NCBI GenBank assembly: GCA_026003195.1 | Contig: BPGU01000002.1 | Coordinates: forward strand, 682,001-746,000 | Source of the DNA: Armatimonadota bacterium | GTDB taxonomy: Bacteria > Armatimonadota > HRBIN16 | DNA length: 64,000 nucleotides | Direction: 5' to 3' | In this document: piece after piece, positions 34,582 to 42,957 of the stretch | Layout: the number at the start of each line of letters is the position of its first letter | Position numbering within the stretch: position 1 is the first letter of the stretch | Position numbers and translations under genes: made by a program | The notes under the pieces: generated by a model | What the model saw: the letters and a program-made list of their open reading frames with translations, nothing else | What the model was told of the DNA's origin: nothing | Databases searched by the model: none

Positions 34582-35385
34582 ATGCAAATAGGTATCGACA
34601 GGGAAACGCTCCTGCAAGAACTGCGTCGTCTGGGTATCGCCAGGGGTATGGATGTGCTCGTGCATTCCTCGCTGAGCAGTATCGGATGGGTGGAAGGCGG
34701 CGCGGACACCGTTATTGACGCTCTGCTCTCGGCGGTATCGCCTGCGGGCACGATCCTGATGCCTGCGCTCAACGGCTCGCCAGAAGATTCACCGCAGAAC
34801 CCGCCGCGCATGGATGTGCGCAGTACTCCCTGCCCCAAATGGATCGGTATCATTCCCGAAACTTTCCGCCGCCATCCCGGCGTCAGACGCAGCCTGCACC
34901 CCACCCACTCGGTAACGGCGCTGGGTGCACGCGCCGATTTTTACACCGAAGGACACGAACACTGCCAGACCCCCTGCGGCAAGGGCAGCCCCTACGTGAA
35001 GCTGATGGACAGTGGCGGATACATCCTGATGCTGGGCTGCAACCAGCAAAGCAACACCAGCCTGCACGCACTGGAAGAGCTGGCAGAGGTGCCCTATCAC
35101 CTGCAGGACGAATGGACAGACGGCATCGTGGTAGACGCCGACGGGCGCGAAATCGTGGTGCGCAACCGCCTGCACCTGTGGCGCTGGGAGCGAGATTTCA
35201 CCAAAGTGGATGAGCCGCTCCGCGAGGCTGGAGCAATGCGCGAGGAGATGGTGGGCAACGCTTACTGTCGCCTCATCGACGCGGGCGCAATGCGGCAGGT
35301 GCTTCTACCCATCCTGCAACAAGACCCCCTCTGGCTGCTTTCGGACAGGGCGCGGGAACAGTTCTTGAGGAGCCAGCAGAGATGA
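34582..35385 (+). CDS. AAC(3)-family N-acetyltransferase-like protein
   Basis: A 267-residue protein of the aminoglycoside 3-N-acetyltransferase / YokD fold: VLVHSSLSSIGWVEGGADTV, SPAGTILMPALNG, RRSLHPTHSVTALG (the catalytic-site His region) and ILMLGCNQQSNTSLHALEELA. Members acetylate an amine using acetyl-CoA, and many chromosomal ones do not act on antibiotics. ATG 34582 follows GCAAGGAG; a GTG at 34564 is in frame. It heads an overlapping operon with the SpoIID-like, peptidase, PqqD and precursor genes. It could therefore modify a peptide, which is inference. Confidence 0.85.
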   Translation: MQIGIDRETLLQELRRLGIARGMDVLVHSSLSSIGWVEGGADTVIDALLSAVSPAGTILMPALNGSPEDSPQNPPRMDVRSTPCPKWIGIIPETFRRHPGVRRSLHPTHSVTALGARADFYTEGHEHCQTPCGKGSPYVKLMDSGGYILMLGCNQQSNTSLHALEELAEVPYHLQDEWTDGIVVDADGREIVVRNRLHLWRWERDFTKVDEPLREAGAMREEMVGNAYCRLIDAGAMRQVLLPILQQDPLWLLSDRAREQFLRSQQR

Positions 35386-36569
35386 GGCATCTGCTCTGGT
35401 GCATGGTGCTCTTGCTGTTTTGCTTGCCTATGAGGGCGCAGGAGCTGTTCAACCCCGAAGTGCGTGTGTGGCTCACACGCTGGCAAAATGCCCCCCTGCG
35501 CATTACCAGCGATTCCCCCTGGCGGGCAACCGGTGCAGGGAAAACATACTCCATCCCTGCCAGCGAAACCGTAACGGTGGAACGGAACGATACGCAGATA
35601 ACCCTCCACGTTGGAGACAAAAGTCTGCACGCAGAGGAGTGGACGCTGGGAGGAAGCGCACCGCTGAGTCTCTCCAGCGCGCAGGGCAACAACGGGCGCA
35701 GTTACCGGGGTAAACTGCTGTTGCGTGTTCGAAAAGGCAAATTGCAGGTGGTGAACGTGCTGCCTCTGGAAGACTATCTGCTGGGCGTGGTTCCTCTGGA
35801 GATGCCCCATGGCTTTCCCCCAGAAGCCCTGAAGGCGCAGGCGATTGCTGCACGCAGCTGGACGGTACGCAACCACTACAAACACGAAGCGGATAACGCA
35901 GATGTCTGCGATGGCACACATTGCCAGGTGTACGGGGGCGTCACCGCCGAGAAGGAAAGCACCACGCTGGCGGTGCAGAGTACAGCCGGTCTGATTCTGG
36001 TGCGTGACGACGCTCCGGTAGACGGCGTTTACACTGCCGACTGTGGTGGACAACCGGCTCCCGGAAATGGTGAGAACGCTCCTCCTCCTGATCGGGACAG
36101 TTCGGGTAGAGATTACTGTATCGCGAACCCCGCACACTACTGGTCTTTGGGCTTTACCTTCCTGGAAGTGTGGCGAGCAGCGGGAGAGAAGGATTCCATG
36201 CAGGAGATGCCGAAAGGTGAACTGGACGTGCAAATCGTGCAAAACGATGCCAGCGGACGGGTGGTCACGCTGTGTGTTCGCTGCGGGGAACAAACGCGCG
36301 AGGTCAGCGGCACACAACTGCGCAGTCGGCTGTCGTTGCCGTCCACCCTGTTCAGGGTCCGGCTGGACCAGGGTAACACGATCGTTTTCGAGGGCAGTGG
36401 TTCGGGGCACGGAAACGGGTTGTGCCAGTGGGGAGCTGCGGGCAGAGCGCGAGCGGGACAAAAGGCGGAAGAGATTCTGCAAGCATACTACCCCGGCGCA
36501 CAGGTTGCGCCGCTCAGTGAGGCGATGTGGCAATGGCGAAAGGCTCGGAAACCGAATTCCGCCCGTTGA
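35382..36569 (+). CDS. SpoIID/LytB-domain protein, secreted
   Basis: A 395-residue protein with a Sec signal (LLWCMVLLLFCLPMRAQ). The SpoIID core is clear: YRGKLLLRVRKGKLQVVNVL, LEDYLLGVVPLEMPHGFPPEALKAQAIAARSW, HCQVYGGVTAEKES, VYTADCGG and SGHGNGLCQWGAAG. SpoIID-type proteins are lytic transglycosylases acting on peptidoglycan after amide removal. The ELP...E element within LGVVPLEMP holds the catalytic Glu position. Its ATG overlaps the previous stop by four bases and its end overlaps the next start, so it belongs to the five-gene operon. Confidence 0.88.
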   Translation: MRHLLWCMVLLLFCLPMRAQELFNPEVRVWLTRWQNAPLRITSDSPWRATGAGKTYSIPASETVTVERNDTQITLHVGDKSLHAEEWTLGGSAPLSLSSAQGNNGRSYRGKLLLRVRKGKLQVVNVLPLEDYLLGVVPLEMPHGFPPEALKAQAIAARSWTVRNHYKHEADNADVCDGTHCQVYGGVTAEKESTTLAVQSTAGLILVRDDAPVDGVYTADCGGQPAPGNGENAPPPDRDSSGRDYCIANPAHYWSLGFTFLEVWRAAGEKDSMQEMPKGELDVQIVQNDASGRVVTLCVRCGEQTREVSGTQLRSRLSLPSTLFRVRLDQGNTIVFEGSGSGHGNGLCQWGAAGRARAGQKAEEILQAYYPGAQVAPLSEAMWQWRKARKPNSAR

Positions 36570-36997
36570 GCGAGGAGACCGTTCAGCTGTTGGCACGCCT
36601 GCAGGCAGGCGAGGCTGTGTGGCTGAAGGCAAAGGGGGGAAGCATGTCGCCTCTGATTCGTGGAGGAGACGTGCTGGAGATTACCCCCTCGCTGCGTATC
36701 CAGCCGGGGATGATTGTGCTGGTGAACACTCCGTGGGGAGTACGTTGTCACCGGGTGGTGTCCGTAGAGAACGGTCAGATAACCCTGCGCGGCGACAGTC
36801 TGGAATCGGAAGAGAAGGTTTTGCGCGAGCAGGTGCTGGGCACGGTGCGCACGGTATGGCGAGGGAAAAAACGCTTCTCTCCCTACAGCGGGAAATGGTG
36901 GTTGTACGGTCTGTTGCACACACGGATGCCCCAGGTCATGCACGGACTGCGTAAGGTGTGGAGATGGAGCCGCAGGCAGAGAAGACATCGGATGTAA
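36533..36997 (+). CDS. S24/S26-type serine peptidase, soluble and SipW-like
   Basis: A 154-residue protein. AKGGSMSPLIRGGDVLEI is the catalytic-serine segment of signal-peptidase and LexA-like enzymes. GVRCHRVVSVENGQITLRGDS corresponds to the second box; the His of CHRVV suggests the Ser-His form seen in Sec11/SipW rather than Ser-Lys. No membrane anchor is obvious. Small S26-like peptidases of this kind sit in peptide biosynthesis loci, where they may remove leaders. It overlaps both neighbours (GTG 36527 or ATG 36533 as start), immediately before the PqqD-like gene. Confidence 0.8.
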   Translation: MAKGSETEFRPLSEETVQLLARLQAGEAVWLKAKGGSMSPLIRGGDVLEITPSLRIQPGMIVLVNTPWGVRCHRVVSVENGQITLRGDSLESEEKVLREQVLGTVRTVWRGKKRFSPYSGKWWLYGLLHTRMPQVMHGLRKVWRWSRRQRRHRM

Positions 36998-37311
36998 CGC
37001 CAGAGCACTACCTGGTGCGGTCGCCGTTTGTGGCATGGCGCATTATCGAGGGTGAGGCAGTGATTATCTCGCCGCAGGAGCGCGAACTACACAGCCTGAA
37101 CGAGGTTGGCACCGACATCTGGCGCATGGCGGACGGTAGTCGTAGTCTGCAGCAGATAGCGCTGGAACTCAGCCGAACCTACGAAATCGCGCCTGAAGAG
37201 GTGTTACCCGACGTGCTGGCTTTTGCGCGGGAAATGGTAGAGAAAGGGATCGCTCTCCTGTACGATCGTCCGACCTCCGAGAACGAGATAGAACAGATGG
37301 GGGTGAACTGA
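36964..37311 (+). CDS. PqqD-family peptide-binding protein
   Basis: A 115-residue winged-helix RiPP recognition element. VAWRIIEGEAVIISPQERELHSLNEVGTDIW is the PqqD signature: a three-strand wing followed by LNEVGTxIW. SLQQIALELSRTYEIAPEEVLPDVLAFAREMVEKGI completes the helices. Such proteins hold the leader of a ribosomal peptide for modifying enzymes. It overlaps the peptidase gene and ends one base before the precursor gene. No radical SAM, YcaO or lanthipeptide synthetase gene is in the window. Confidence 0.88.
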   Translation: MEPQAEKTSDVTPEHYLVRSPFVAWRIIEGEAVIISPQERELHSLNEVGTDIWRMADGSRSLQQIALELSRTYEIAPEEVLPDVLAFAREMVEKGIALLYDRPTSENEIEQMGVN

Positions 37312-37312
37312 A

Positions 37313-37486
37313 ATGGAACAGCATCATCAGCAAACAGCGCAGCCTTCGCCGAAAAAGCGGAAGGCATATCACAAACCGCAGATAACGACCGAAACCATTT
37401 TCGAAACCACAGCGCTCGCCTGCGGCAAGTGCACGTCGGGACCGTTCTCGCAGTTCGCGTGCAGCACGATAGAGCGCAATTCGTAA
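37313..37486 (+). CDS. Putative RiPP precursor peptide, 57 residues
   Basis: A short gene that begins one base after the pqqD-like stop, with GGGGGTGA as ribosome site. The basic leader (MEQHHQQTAQPSPKKRKAYH) is followed by KPQITTETIFETTALACG, typical of short precursors in which KPxI..E.I.E lies before the core. The core has three cysteines (C37, C40, C50) within ACGKCTSGPFSQFACSTIER. Position beside a PqqD protein and a small S26-like peptidase supports the call. The mature product and the modifying enzymes are not known. Confidence 0.75.
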   Translation: MEQHHQQTAQPSPKKRKAYHKPQITTETIFETTALACGKCTSGPFSQFACSTIERNS

Positions 37487-37789
37487 CAGAAGCGCGAACC
37501 CGCCGTCCCTCTCAGAATCTGCACTCTGTATCACGGGTCTTGTGCGGGGGGGGGGGCAGGGTTTCCTTCGAGCTATCGGTGTCTATGCCCTCCAACCTGA
37601 TTGCCTTCCCCCTTCCCGACGCGGGAAGAGGGAACCTCGATCATCCTTCTCCCTGCAGGAGGTCGGAGGAAGGCGAGGTGGAACTGTCGAGCCATCTTCC
37701 TTTGTGTGTATCGGTAGATGCTCCCCTTCATCTCGCCCCGCCGTGTTGCCGATAATCCTCTATGGGAACCCCCTCAGGAGGAAAAGCCT
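37487..37789. other. Non-coding gap with an 11-G tract
   Basis: Between the precursor gene and cheB are 303 bases with no supported gene. They contain eleven consecutive G (37546-37556) and a hairpin CTTCCCGACGCGGGAAG near 37612. The cheB ribosome site lies at 37775-37781. Promoters for cheB probably lie here but none is convincing by eye. Confidence 0.4.
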
Positions 37790-38839
37790 ATGGACGAGCA
37801 TCGCCCGGTGCGGGTGTTGATTATCGACGACTCGGTGGTGATTCGACAGTTATTAAAGGACATCTTCGCGCGGGACGGCGGAATAGAGGTTGTTGGCACC
37901 GCCAGCGACCCCATCGAAGGCTATGATAAAATCGTGCAGCTGAAACCCGACGTGCTGACGCTGGACGTAGAAATGCCGCGTATGGACGGCATCACCTTTC
38001 TGCAGAAGCTGATGCGGGCACATCCTATGCCCGTCGTGATGATTTCCACCCTCACTCGCGAGGGCAGCGAGGTCACCTTAAGGGCATTAGAGCTGGGCGC
38101 AGTGGACTTCATCGCCAAGCCCACACAGAGCATCTTTACCGGCATGGCGGCGTTGTCCCACGAGATCACCTCCAAGGTGAAGGCGGCAGCGCGTGCCCGC
38201 GTTCGTCCTCCGGCAGCCCACGTCACCCCCGTGCCCTCTACCGGTCTGCCCACCAAACGGGGCATCACCGCCAACCGATTGATCGCCATCGGCGCATCCA
38301 CGGGAGGTCCCGAGGCGATCCGACAGGTGCTGCAGGGTTTGCCCGCTGAAGTGCCTCCGATTGTGATCGTGCAGCACATGCCGCCTGTGTTCACCCGCTC
38401 CTTCGCCGAAAGGCTGGATAAACTGTGCACCGTGCGCGTCAAAGAGGCTGAGCATGGCGACACGTTGCAGCCCGGGCACGCCTACATTGCCCCCGGCGAC
38501 TACCATCTACAAGTAGTCCGCAACGGCTCCTCCTATCGTGCCAGAGTGGTGCACACGGAGCCAGTGAACCGCCACCGTCCTTCGGTGGATGCCCTGTTCG
38601 ACTCGGTGGCGGAGAGCAGCGGTGCGTCTACGGTGGCGGTGCTACTGACGGGCATGGGAGCAGATGGGGCAAGAGGGCTGAAAAAGCTGCGCGACGTGGG
38701 GGCGCACACTATCGCCCAAGACGAGGAGACCTGTGTGGTGTTCGGGATGCCGCGCGAAGCGATCTCACTGGGAGGGGCAGAGTTCGTGCTTCCCCTGCCC
38801 CAGATCGCGCACAAGGTGGTGGAGCTGCTGGCAGCGTAA
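37790..38839 (+). CDS. cheB: Chemotaxis protein-glutamate methylesterase CheB
   Basis: A 349-residue two-domain protein that demethylates chemoreceptors and deamidates glutamines when phosphorylated by CheA. The receiver domain (VLIIDDSVVIRQLL, LTLDVEMPRMDGITFLQ with phosphoacceptor Asp, VVMISTLTREGSE, DFIAKP) comes first. A linker of about 40 residues leads to the methylesterase: IGASTGGPEAI (catalytic Ser), VQHMPPVFTRSFAERLD (His) and LLTGMGADGARGL (Asp). ATG 37790 follows CAGGAGG. No other chemotaxis gene is in the window. It converges on the next gene with one base between. Confidence 0.96.
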   Translation: MDEHRPVRVLIIDDSVVIRQLLKDIFARDGGIEVVGTASDPIEGYDKIVQLKPDVLTLDVEMPRMDGITFLQKLMRAHPMPVVMISTLTREGSEVTLRALELGAVDFIAKPTQSIFTGMAALSHEITSKVKAAARARVRPPAAHVTPVPSTGLPTKRGITANRLIAIGASTGGPEAIRQVLQGLPAEVPPIVIVQHMPPVFTRSFAERLDKLCTVRVKEAEHGDTLQPGHAYIAPGDYHLQVVRNGSSYRARVVHTEPVNRHRPSVDALFDSVAESSGASTVAVLLTGMGADGARGLKKLRDVGAHTIAQDEETCVVFGMPREAISLGGAEFVLPLPQIAHKVVELLAA

Positions 38840-38840
38840 G

Positions 38841-39959
38841 CTATTCTATCCGCCCGTACTCCTCCACCAGGTCGCTCACCATCCTGACGCGCTCGATAAT
38901 GCCGTCGGGCGGTACCTGATCGCACACGCACAGCATGAAGCGCGGGTCGTTCTTGTACAGCCGAATGGCTTTGAGCACCATCTCCTTCAGCGTCTCTTCA
39001 CTATATAGTGGACTGAAATAGGCGCCGGGCACACCGCCCCACAGAATCAGGTCGGGACCCGCCAGCGTGCGAAAATCCTCCAGCGGCACATCGCCCACCG
39101 GCGCAGGAGTCAACGACTGCGCACAGTCCACCCCCGTTGGTCCTACGTACGGCAGCAAGTTCTTAAACGTGCCGTCGATATGCACGAAGATGTATTTGCC
39201 TGCCCGATGCAGTTGCTGTGCCCGCTTGCGGTAGTAGGGCGCATAGTACTTCTGGAAGATGCGCGGACTGACCACCTCACCCGTGATGTTATCAGGGAAG
39301 TACACCAGCGGCGCAGGCGCGTTGCAGATAATCTCGTACATCGGGTCCTCGGCAGCGGACATCACCTCAATGGTCTCTTCTATCTCCTCCGGCGCATCCG
39401 CAAGCGCGTAAACCGCGTTGGTGACCCCCATCCATATCACAAACAGGTTCGCCATCGGCGTGCGGTTCGGCATGGACGCAGCCACGCCCCAACCGTCGAA
39501 CAGTTCGATGATGCGGTGCTGTTCGGTGTAGTCGGGCGTCAGATGTTGATGCTGGAAGATAAACCGCAACACCTTCAGGTCTTCGGGGGTCTTGACAGCA
39601 TATTCCCGATACGCCCAGCAATAGGAGTTGGGTTCAAACTCCTGCACCTGTGAGATAGTTCCTACCGGCGTCACCCAGCTGGTACGGGTACGCAGCGGTC
39701 TCCCGCTGGCGTCGCGCTCCTCCTCCACACGGATCTGCACGTCCTCATACTCGGTGCGCCACGGACAGTTCAGCAGGTGTTCATGCGCACCGGTGTTCAG
39801 GTCTTTGTACAGCTGCACTACGCCATCGCCGCGGTACCTCTCCGGCAACGTGCCTTTCAGGAGTTCGGCGCCGTACCAGTAGGTCAAATCGGCGAACCAG
39901 GGCATCACGTCGGGTCGCTTGCCCTGAAACACCGCGAGAAGTCGCTCTTGATGGGTCAT
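38841..39959 (-). CDS. Uroporphyrinogen-decarboxylase-like protein
   Basis: A 372-residue protein of the UROD/MtaA TIM-barrel superfamily: TMTHQERLLAVFQGKRPDVMP at the start, WVTPVGTISQV, MANLFVIWMGV, APLVYFPDNITGEVVSPRIFQKYYAP, IFVHIDGTFKNLLP and LWGGVPGAYF. Members outside haem synthesis are often cobalamin-dependent methyltransferase partners or demethylases, and the divergent sequence fits that group better than true HemE. ATG 39959 follows GAGGTGG. There is no corrinoid protein nearby, so the substrate is open. Confidence 0.82.
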   Translation of the reverse strand: MTHQERLLAVFQGKRPDVMPWFADLTYWYGAELLKGTLPERYRGDGVVQLYKDLNTGAHEHLLNCPWRTEYEDVQIRVEEERDASGRPLRTRTSWVTPVGTISQVQEFEPNSYCWAYREYAVKTPEDLKVLRFIFQHQHLTPDYTEQHRIIELFDGWGVAASMPNRTPMANLFVIWMGVTNAVYALADAPEEIEETIEVMSAAEDPMYEIICNAPAPLVYFPDNITGEVVSPRIFQKYYAPYYRKRAQQLHRAGKYIFVHIDGTFKNLLPYVGPTGVDCAQSLTPAPVGDVPLEDFRTLAGPDLILWGGVPGAYFSPLYSEETLKEMVLKAIRLYKNDPRFMLCVCDQVPPDGIIERVRMVSDLVEEYGRIE

Positions 39960-40046
39960 TGTCCACCTCGCACACACGGTTTGCAGAGGTAGCTTCTGCG
40001 CCACAAGAGGCTTTCCCTTGTGAGCAGCAACAGGCAGGAGGTGAGA

Positions 40047-40076
40047 TTGCCCCCTGACAGCAGATTATGCTATCAT
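40047..40076 (+). promoter_or_regulatory. Candidate sigma-70 promoter
   Basis: TTGCCC (40047-40052) and TATCAT (40071-40076) are 18 bases apart and lie 72 bases before the gene at 40148. Confidence 0.45.
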
Positions 40077-40147
40077 TCTTTCAAACCCACTGCCCGACAG
40101 AGGGCAGAGAGCGGCACGTTCCAGAAACAGAGCCAGGGAGATGAACA

Positions 40148-41200
40148 ATGAACACTCTTTCGCTATGGCGCGAACGTTTTGACCGCAACGATTCCGCGCT
40201 GCGCGAGGGCAAGGGCTACTCGGAATCCACCAACGAGAACGGTGACCTGGCGTGGGCGGAGGCGTACTTCTTGCTGGCTTATGTGGAGATGTATCGCGCC
40301 ACCAGAGACCGCCATTACCTGCGCAAGCTGGTAGAGCACTTCGACAGGGTACTGGCAAACAGAGATGACGTCAGGGGCATTGCGGACACATACGCCGGCA
40401 AGCCACTGGCAGGATGGGGGGCGACCAAGTATTCTCGGGGGAAATGGCACGTGTGGATTGTGCACACCGGCATGATCACGCTGGGTCCGGCAGAGTTCGT
40501 TCGCCTGGTCACCAGCGATCGCTGGTTGCAGCGCGAATTTGGCGCCGCGGCGCATACCTACCTTCAGCGCATCGAAGAGTGCATCCGTGACACCGAACCC
40601 TACTGGCGCAACGGACCCGGCGCAGGCGAAGGCTACTACTATAGTCCTTTCCTGAACGACGCACTTCCGCTCAACCAGCAGAACGTGATGGGCAGCGTAC
40701 TGATCGAGATGGCACGGGTAACGGGCAATCCGCGTTACCGGGAACGGGTACAGCGACTGGCAAGGTTCTTCCGTAATCGTCTGCGCACCGCCGATGCTCG
40801 TCTGTATGACTGGGCGTACTGGTATCGCTTGAACGGGGAAGCACGTGGTAGCGAGGACATCTCGCATGCAGCGTTGAACGTGGACTTTGCAGTGCGCTGT
40901 GTCACCGAAGGCATCGTGTTCACTCGCCGCGACGCAGAGCGTTTCGCGAACACGTGGCTGCTGAAGGTCAAGCGCCCCGATGGCACCTGGGCGGGCGAGG
41001 TCGGAGGAAACGAAGACGGAAGCGAGTATATGCCTCATGCGGGAGGCATGTGGCTGGCGTTATGCCGAGTGCTGCCGAAGCCACTGGCACAGGCTCTGTA
41101 TCGGGACGTGTCGCAGGCTTTCCTGCAAAAGACGGTATACACCGCCAGTGAGATGTTCGGGGTCGCTCACTTGTGTCGGTACCACGCGCTGCAGGCGTAA
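40148..41200 (+). CDS. (alpha/alpha)-barrel protein, glycosidase- or epimerase-like
   Basis: A 350-residue protein made of paired helices: DLAWAEAYFLLAYVEMYRAT, YLRKLVEHFDRVLANRDD, HTGMITLGPAEFVRLVTSD, NVMGSVLIEMARVTGNPRYR and HAALNVDFAVRCVTEG. This matches six-hairpin glycosidase or lyase-type toroids, with an Asn/Asp/His-rich centre (SHAALNVDF, GGNEDGSEYMPHAGGMW). I cannot pick a family; polysaccharide lyase, unsaturated-glycoside hydrolase and C5-epimerase are options. No signal peptide is seen. It has its own promoter. Confidence 0.65.
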   Translation: MNTLSLWRERFDRNDSALREGKGYSESTNENGDLAWAEAYFLLAYVEMYRATRDRHYLRKLVEHFDRVLANRDDVRGIADTYAGKPLAGWGATKYSRGKWHVWIVHTGMITLGPAEFVRLVTSDRWLQREFGAAAHTYLQRIEECIRDTEPYWRNGPGAGEGYYYSPFLNDALPLNQQNVMGSVLIEMARVTGNPRYRERVQRLARFFRNRLRTADARLYDWAYWYRLNGEARGSEDISHAALNVDFAVRCVTEGIVFTRRDAERFANTWLLKVKRPDGTWAGEVGGNEDGSEYMPHAGGMWLALCRVLPKPLAQALYRDVSQAFLQKTVYTASEMFGVAHLCRYHALQA

Positions 41201-41217
41201 TCACCGGACAGCAGAGC

Positions 41218-41247
41218 TTGCAATCCTTCCTGCTGAGCGTGTACACT
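41218..41247 (+). promoter_or_regulatory. Candidate sigma-70 promoter
   Basis: TTGCAA (41218-41223) and TACACT (41242-41247, with a TG extension) are 18 bases apart, 29 bases before the gene at 41277. Confidence 0.5.
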
Positions 41248-41276
41248 GAAGAAAAAGGTGGAGGAGGAAAACCGAA

Positions 41277-42488
41277 GTGGCGCAGACACCCCTCACACTG
41301 CAAGCGGTGCTCTCCCGTACTGCGCGACGCGCCCGCCAGGGCTACCTGTTGCGTGGGGTCTGCGCGGGATGGCTATTGGGCGCGCTCCTCAGCAGCCTGT
41401 TGCTCGTGCTCGCCTGGGCGTTCCGCTGGGATGTTCTTCCCGAATATCCTGCAGGCATCCTTCTTCTTGGCGCTGCCACAGGTCTGGTATACGGCGCGAC
41501 GCGAAAAGTGCGGGAGGAGCAGGTCGCCCGGTGGCTGGACCGCCAGGCACACACGCAGGAGCGACTGAGCACTGCGCAATGGCTCTTGCAGCGTGGTGTG
41601 CGTGATGAGATGGAGCAAATGCAACTGCAGGACGCCGAAAGCCACGCCGAAAATCTGCACCTGCACCGGCTCGCCCGTGTTCCCGTCCCCCGTTCCCTCT
41701 GGGGTGCGATGGCTCTGACCGCCCTCGCTGTGTTCCTCTGGTTCGCTCCCGACATGGCATGGTTCCAGTCGGCGCAGACCCGTCAAGAGAAGCAAGCGAT
41801 GCGCTCGGCGGGCGAGCGAGCCGAACAGCTGGCAAAGCAATGGCGCCAGCAGGCAACCGGACAGGATCGGGAGAAGATGCGCCGGCTGGCTGCGCAGCTG
41901 GAGGCACTGGCGAAGCAGATGAAACGCGCTCGCCTCAGCAAGCGCGAGGCAATGGTGAAGATGTCCCGCCTGCAGCGCGAGGCGGAAGAACAACAGCGCC
42001 GGCTGGCGGAGGCGAACTCGGGCAAGCCTCTGCAACGCGCCCGCGATGAGTTCCTGAACGCACGCACGGTACAGCAACAGCTTCAGCAGGCGAAGCTGGA
42101 GCGCGAACTGGGCGTACGCCTGCAGAACGCTACCTTCCCCCCAAAAGGTGGGCAAAACAACCCTGCTCCCACACGCAACGCTGCGATGCACAAGCCTGTC
42201 TCCTCCACCCCCTTTGCCAGCGAGATGGCGATGCAGATGGCTCTCGCGCTCTCACAGCAAGATGCGCAGAAGCTGGGCGAACTGCTCCAGCGAATCGCAC
42301 AGCAGTGGAACAGCCTCTCTCCCGAAGAGCGCAAGAAACTGCAGGAGCTGCTGCGCGAGCTGGCGAAGGCGTTGAAAGATACGAACCTGGACGCCGCCTC
42401 CAAAGAGCTGATGGAAGCGTTGAAAAACATGCAGATAGGCGACCTGCAGAAAGCCATCGAGTGGATTCGGAAAGCGGGAGGCACTTGA
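41277..42488 (+). CDS. Membrane protein with long coiled coil
   Basis: A 403-residue protein with two hydrophobic spans near the start (GWLLGALLSSLLLVLAWAFR and YPAGILLLGAATGLVYGA) and a third near residue 145 (ALTALAVFLWFAP). A long charged coiled coil follows (EKMRRLAAQLEALAKQMKRA, then QRARDEFLNARTVQQQLQQA), and a helical C-terminus (ELLQRIAQQWNSLSPEERKK). It resembles the DUF4175-like group of large membrane proteins that accompany MoxR/BatA-type systems, but those genes are not here. The same frame continues after the TGA at 42486, so the protein may be split. Confidence 0.65.
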   Translation: MAQTPLTLQAVLSRTARRARQGYLLRGVCAGWLLGALLSSLLLVLAWAFRWDVLPEYPAGILLLGAATGLVYGATRKVREEQVARWLDRQAHTQERLSTAQWLLQRGVRDEMEQMQLQDAESHAENLHLHRLARVPVPRSLWGAMALTALAVFLWFAPDMAWFQSAQTRQEKQAMRSAGERAEQLAKQWRQQATGQDREKMRRLAAQLEALAKQMKRARLSKREAMVKMSRLQREAEEQQRRLAEANSGKPLQRARDEFLNARTVQQQLQQAKLERELGVRLQNATFPPKGGQNNPAPTRNAAMHKPVSSTPFASEMAMQMALALSQQDAQKLGELLQRIAQQWNSLSPEERKKLQELLRELAKALKDTNLDAASKELMEALKNMQIGDLQKAIEWIRKAGGT

Positions 42489-42533
42489 CTGTCCGCAGGA
42501 GCGTGCGCGCTGGACGCGCGCCAGTGGGCAGAG

Positions 42534-42926
42534 ATGGCGGCGTTGTTTGCCGCGCTGAAGTCGGAGTTCGGTGGGCTTCCGATGGCAACCAACTCCTCTG
42601 AGAAGCGGTTCGGCGGAGGACCGGGCATGCCGGCGACCGGTCCCCGAAACCAGAAGCTGGAGTATCGCGCTCAGCAAGATGGGGACACGGCGCGCCTGAA
42701 CGTGAAAGGCGGCAAACCCACGCACGTGCCCGGCGTCGTCAGCGCACCGGGTGAGATGCCCGCCTTCGTGACGCGCGGTGCGCCCGATGTGGTGCCCAGC
42801 AGCGCCCCCAGTGCAGAGGTGTATCTGCAATACCGACGGGTAGCGGAAAGCGCGCTGCAGCGCGAAACGGTCCCGCCGGAGTACAAGCAGCCAGTAAAGA
42901 GGTATTTCGATTCGATTAAGCCGTGA
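42534..42926 (+). CDS. In-frame continuation of the coiled-coil protein, or separate small protein
   Basis: A 130-residue frame in phase with the gene before it; the 45 bases between the TGA (42486-42488) and this ATG are open and read LSAGACALDARQWAEMA. The content (ALRETVPPEYKQPVKRYFDSIKP-like ending, with PEYKQPVKRYFDSIKP at the end) is typical of the C-terminus of membrane proteins that end PxEYxxxVxxYFxSI. The ribosome site is weak. I think it is the original C-terminus of the preceding protein, cut off by a nonsense change. Confidence 0.55.
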   Translation: MAALFAALKSEFGGLPMATNSSEKRFGGGPGMPATGPRNQKLEYRAQQDGDTARLNVKGGKPTHVPGVVSAPGEMPAFVTRGAPDVVPSSAPSAEVYLQYRRVAESALQRETVPPEYKQPVKRYFDSIKP

Positions 42927-42957
42927 AGGCTACCTACCGAGAAAGGAGGAAGGAAGG

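Noticed and set aside
34582-35385. Antibiotic-resistance gene
   Set aside because: The AAC(3)-type fold is present, but it is a chromosomal member in a peptide-type operon and nothing points to aminoglycoside as substrate.
37546-37556. Phase-variable 11-G tract
   Set aside because: It lies outside any coding frame I can support. An effect on a promoter cannot be excluded but there is no evidence for one.
5441-42926. UGA read as an amino acid (in-frame TGA at 6164, 42486 and 54781)
   Set aside because: Many intact genes here end in TGA (GH27, GH78, the pqqD-like gene), and two of the three interrupted frames are decayed transposases.
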